Assembly: GCA_027068725.1 (NCBI GenBank)
Contig: JAMOMD010000344.1
Coordinates: 1-6,686 of the forward strand
Origin: Thermoproteales archaeon
Lineage (GTDB): Archaea; Thermoproteota; Thermoprotei; Thermoproteales; Thermocladiaceae
Reading direction: 5' to 3'
Length of the DNA: 6,686 nucleotides
The position numbers were made by a program, and so were the translations under genes. The notes beneath the pieces are model-generated. The model was not told where the DNA came from, searched no databases, and worked only from the letters and a program-made list of their open reading frames with translations. Shown piece by piece: positions 4,766-6,686 of this stretch (position 1 is its first letter; each line of letters begins with the position of its first letter).

Positions 4766-5290
4766 TTACACTTCTTCTACGATTTTTCTAGGACTTATAT
4801 CTTTTGAGAATATTGCAATCCTATACCCTGGATGTTCGGCATCTTCGTCTACTCTCTCAAGTCTATACATCAGCTTTTCATACGTTTTCTCACGTATACT
4901 TGCACCATTATGCACATACAGGACTTTCACATATTTTCCAAACTCGACATACTTCACGAGACTCGATAGGCTGACCCTGAACGTGTAGTGCAGAGGCATT
5001 TTCACGTTCATTAAACATATTCTCCTGCTTGCCTGCGTGTCTTCTCGCCTCAGGATCGTGAATGCTATATCTGATATCCTGTTATCGAAGACTAGGAGCA
5101 CAGTGTTGAAGTAGTGTGCTATTCTTATTGCAATAGTTGCAAGTAGTAGATCGTCATCAGGCACGCCTATGACCTTGATTGCGGCTTGCTTGCTCTCGTG
5201 AACCTTGATTACTCTAATGTTCTCGAGCTCTACGTCTAGGTCAACCTTCGTCCTGATGTGAGAGTCAGGCACCACTATTATGCGTTGCAC
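4766..5290 (-). CDS. Hypothetical 174-aa alpha/beta protein, first gene of radical SAM operon
   Basis: I do not recognise this protein. It starts with a hydrophobic strand (RIIVVPDS, 3-10), has a mid-region helix-strand unit with LLLATIAIRIAHYFNTVLLV (48-67) and a further strand VKVLYVHNGAS near 120-130, and ends in a charged helical segment. The hydrophobic stretches look like buried core elements rather than membrane helices, and no signal peptide or catalytic motif is apparent. The GTG start at 5290 is chosen because a good BRE/TATA-like string on the minus strand (GTAAAGGTATATC, 5330-5318) places the transcription start only about 5 nt upstream; an internal GTG at 5275 is a weaker alternative. 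The next gene begins 10 bp after its stop. It diverges from GAT-QueC across 74 bp. Confidence 0.75.
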   Translation of the reverse strand: MQRIIVVPDSHIRTKVDLDVELENIRVIKVHESKQAAIKVIGVPDDDLLLATIAIRIAHYFNTVLLVFDNRISDIAFTILRREDTQASRRICLMNVKMPLHYTFRVSLSSLVKYVEFGKYVKVLYVHNGASIREKTYEKLMYRLERVDEDAEHPGYRIAIFSKDISPRKIVEEV

Positions 5291-5315
5291 TGAGTGCAGT
5301 CTCTAGATTCGGTAT

Positions 5316-5331
5316 CTGATATACCTTTACC
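5316..5331 (-). promoter_or_regulatory. BRE/TATA promoter of the radical SAM operon
   Basis: Reading the minus strand, GTAAAG (5330-5325) followed by GTATATC (5324-5318) is a good BRE plus TATA. Transcription would start near 5295, giving an almost leaderless mRNA for the GTG start at 5290. The divergent GAT-QueC gene must have its own promoter in the same 74-bp gap; on the plus strand only weaker candidates are visible (GATATACC at 5318-5325, GTGTAAAC at 5343-5350). Confidence 0.5.
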
Positions 5332-5364
5332 CTTCTGAAGAAGTGTAAACGTGTCTGGATTGAC

Positions 5365-6660
5365 ATGTGTGGAATAGGTCTACTCTATCCACTGAATGTC
5401 GAGAAGGCACTGCAACTTCTGAACATGTTAATGACTAGGGGTAGAGATGCTGCAGGTTATGCAATAGTTGATCCTGATGGTGGACTAGTGAGTTATCATA
5501 CTGGATCTGTGGAGAATGTTAGAAGAAGTTTACGTGAGGAGAGGTCTGGAGACTTCCTGATAGTTCTACATGCTCGTGCTAGACCACTAACAGAGGAAGC
5601 AAATGTTGCACAACCTGTCCTGTGGAGAGGAGTTCTCGTGTCAATGGAGGGAATAGTAGAGAATGACTGGGAGTTTCGTAGTAGTGATGCACCTAGTCCA
5701 TGGATTGACGCATACGCTCTCTGCAGAGTATTTGAGACACAGATAGAGGATGCGACTATTAGTGGACTTGAGAAGGTTGTTGGCTCGTTTTCCTGTATTG
5801 CAATTAACCTGTCAAGACCTGATGTTGTGAATATTGTAAAGGGCTCTCAGCCACTTGTCTTCTCGCTGAGTGAGGGTTCTCTTGCAGTAGCATCTGAGGA
5901 CTGGATGCTTATCAGACTTGGCATTAGGAATGTCACAGTACCTGAACCAGGAACCTACATCAGGATCAGCATAAGAGACTCGAGACAGAGCATCAGGAGA
6001 TTCCGTCTTACTACATCTGCGCCTGTGCCAGAGCCCTCCGAGGACAGGGCAGTAGTTCTCTGTAGTGGTGGTCTAGATAGTGGCGTTGTTGCATGTATTG
6101 CTAAGAGAAGACACAGGAAGGTGTACTTGCTCTTTGTTGACTATGGACAACCTGCAGCAGCGAGAGAAAGAGAGGCTGTGCATAAGATAGCTGAGAAAAT
6201 TGGAGCAGAGGTCATAGAAGTTAAATTGCCAAATTTGCTAAATGTCGAGGGATTGAAGACTCAGGTTGAGGGTCCTGAAGCTGCAGAGACTTTGCGTAGA
6301 TGGGTTCCAGCAAGGAATCTCCTACTTCTATCAATTGCAGTAGCGGTTGCAGAGCAGGTTGGGGCTTCTGTGGTATATACAGGATTTAATCTCGAGGAAG
6401 CATGTGTATTCCCAGACAACACGACCGAGGCTATTCAACTACTAGATCGTGCAGCAAAGCTCTTTGTATCACATGGTAGAGTTCGCATAGTTGCACCACT
6501 TGCAAGACTAATGAAAAGAGATATTGTGAGACTAGCAATAAAGTATGGCATACTTGACCTAACGTACTCCTGCGATAGACCTGATGGGCCTTGTGGACGT
6601 TGTGAAGGCTGCTGGCTCAGGCAGAGAGCACTCGAGGAAGTGATGAGAGAGGCCAAGTAG
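5365..6660 (+). CDS. gat-queC: GAT-QueC: class II glutamine amidotransferase fused to QueC, archaeosine synthesis
   Basis: This 431-aa fusion is the crenarchaeal family proposed to replace ArcS: it supplies ammonia from glutamine to turn preQ0 at tRNA position 15 into archaeosine. The N-terminal Ntn-type amidotransferase domain (~2-200) has the nucleophile Cys2 exposed by Met removal (MCGIG, which fixes the start), RGRDAAGYA (25-33) and H69-A-R71 with AQP (82-84). The oxyanion-hole motif, usually HNG, reads MEG (94-96). The C-terminal QueC domain (~228-431) has the ATP-pyrophosphatase loop SGGLDS (234-239), WVPARN (313-318), FPDN (349-352), and a zinc site C403-x6-C410-x2-C413-x2-C416. It may also retain 7-carboxy-7-deazaguanine to preQ0 activity. 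No Shine-Dalgarno precedes the ATG, so the mRNA is probably leaderless or nearly so. It is transcribed away from the radical SAM operon. Confidence 0.92.
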   Translation: MCGIGLLYPLNVEKALQLLNMLMTRGRDAAGYAIVDPDGGLVSYHTGSVENVRRSLREERSGDFLIVLHARARPLTEEANVAQPVLWRGVLVSMEGIVENDWEFRSSDAPSPWIDAYALCRVFETQIEDATISGLEKVVGSFSCIAINLSRPDVVNIVKGSQPLVFSLSEGSLAVASEDWMLIRLGIRNVTVPEPGTYIRISIRDSRQSIRRFRLTTSAPVPEPSEDRAVVLCSGGLDSGVVACIAKRRHRKVYLLFVDYGQPAAAREREAVHKIAEKIGAEVIEVKLPNLLNVEGLKTQVEGPEAAETLRRWVPARNLLLLSIAVAVAEQVGASVVYTGFNLEEACVFPDNTTEAIQLLDRAAKLFVSHGRVRIVAPLARLMKRDIVRLAIKYGILDLTYSCDRPDGPCGRCEGCWLRQRALEEVMREAK

Positions 6661-6662
6661 AG

Positions 6663-6686
6663 TCAGCTTCGGCAACGGTCATCAGG
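6663..6686 (-). ncRNA. Half C/D box sRNA module at the window edge
   Basis: On the minus strand, CTGATGA (6685-6679) is followed by exactly 12 nt (CCGTTGCCGAAG) and then CTGA (6666-6663). This is the C-guide-D geometry of the sRNAs at 2265-2833. The first base deviates from the purine of a C box, which is more usual for C', and no C' follows inside the neighbouring gene. I read it as the C'/D half of an sRNA whose C/D' half lies beyond the right edge. The target would be CTTCGGCAACGG, methylated at the fifth base (G). It ends 2 bp from the GAT-QueC stop, convergent with that gene. Confidence 0.5.

Overview
The window looks like chromosomal DNA from a hyperthermophilic crenarchaeote (Thermoproteota). 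The evidence is an archaeal-type uL22, a fused GAT-QueC archaeosine enzyme, TATA-driven genes with almost no leader, heavy AGA/AGG and ATA codon use, and several archaeal C/D box guide RNAs. The genus cannot be fixed from this sequence alone. No IS element, CRISPR array or other mobile signature was found.

Layout. 1-1124 (+) is the 3' part of a gene related to the CO dehydrogenase alpha subunit (CdhA); it appears to have lost the cysteines that hold the metal clusters. It ends tail-to-tail, with a 17-bp overlap, on a small MazG-superfamily pyrophosphohydrolase (1108-1413, -). A 53-bp divergent promoter region separates that gene from a solitary rpl22 (1467-2018, +). Next comes tRNA-Ala(GGC) with its own promoter (2155-2231, +).

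2232-2833 has no convincing protein gene and is the most interesting stretch. By eye it holds at least four C/D box sRNAs, two on each strand, most with the 12-nt C-to-D' and C'-to-D spacing typical of archaea. One pair stands head to head, with C boxes only 7 bp apart. A further half C/D module runs off the right edge (6663-6686, -), and a weaker candidate lies antisense between rpl22 and the tRNA. Between the sRNAs is a GC-rich hairpin that overlaps a possible 24- or 34-codon micro-ORF.

2834-5290 (-) is a compact three-gene operon: two small alpha/beta proteins I do not recognise, then a radical SAM protein with a B12-binding-like N-terminal domain. It diverges from GAT-QueC (5365-6660, +), the enzyme that makes archaeosine at tRNA position 15 in many Crenarchaeota.

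A theme of RNA modification links much of the window: ribosomal protein L22, 2'-O-methylation guides, a tRNA carrying the G15 that archaeosine enzymes act on, GAT-QueC itself, and an uncharacterised radical SAM enzyme beside it. The link between the radical SAM operon and RNA modification is inference from position only. Family assignments come from motifs recalled without a database search.
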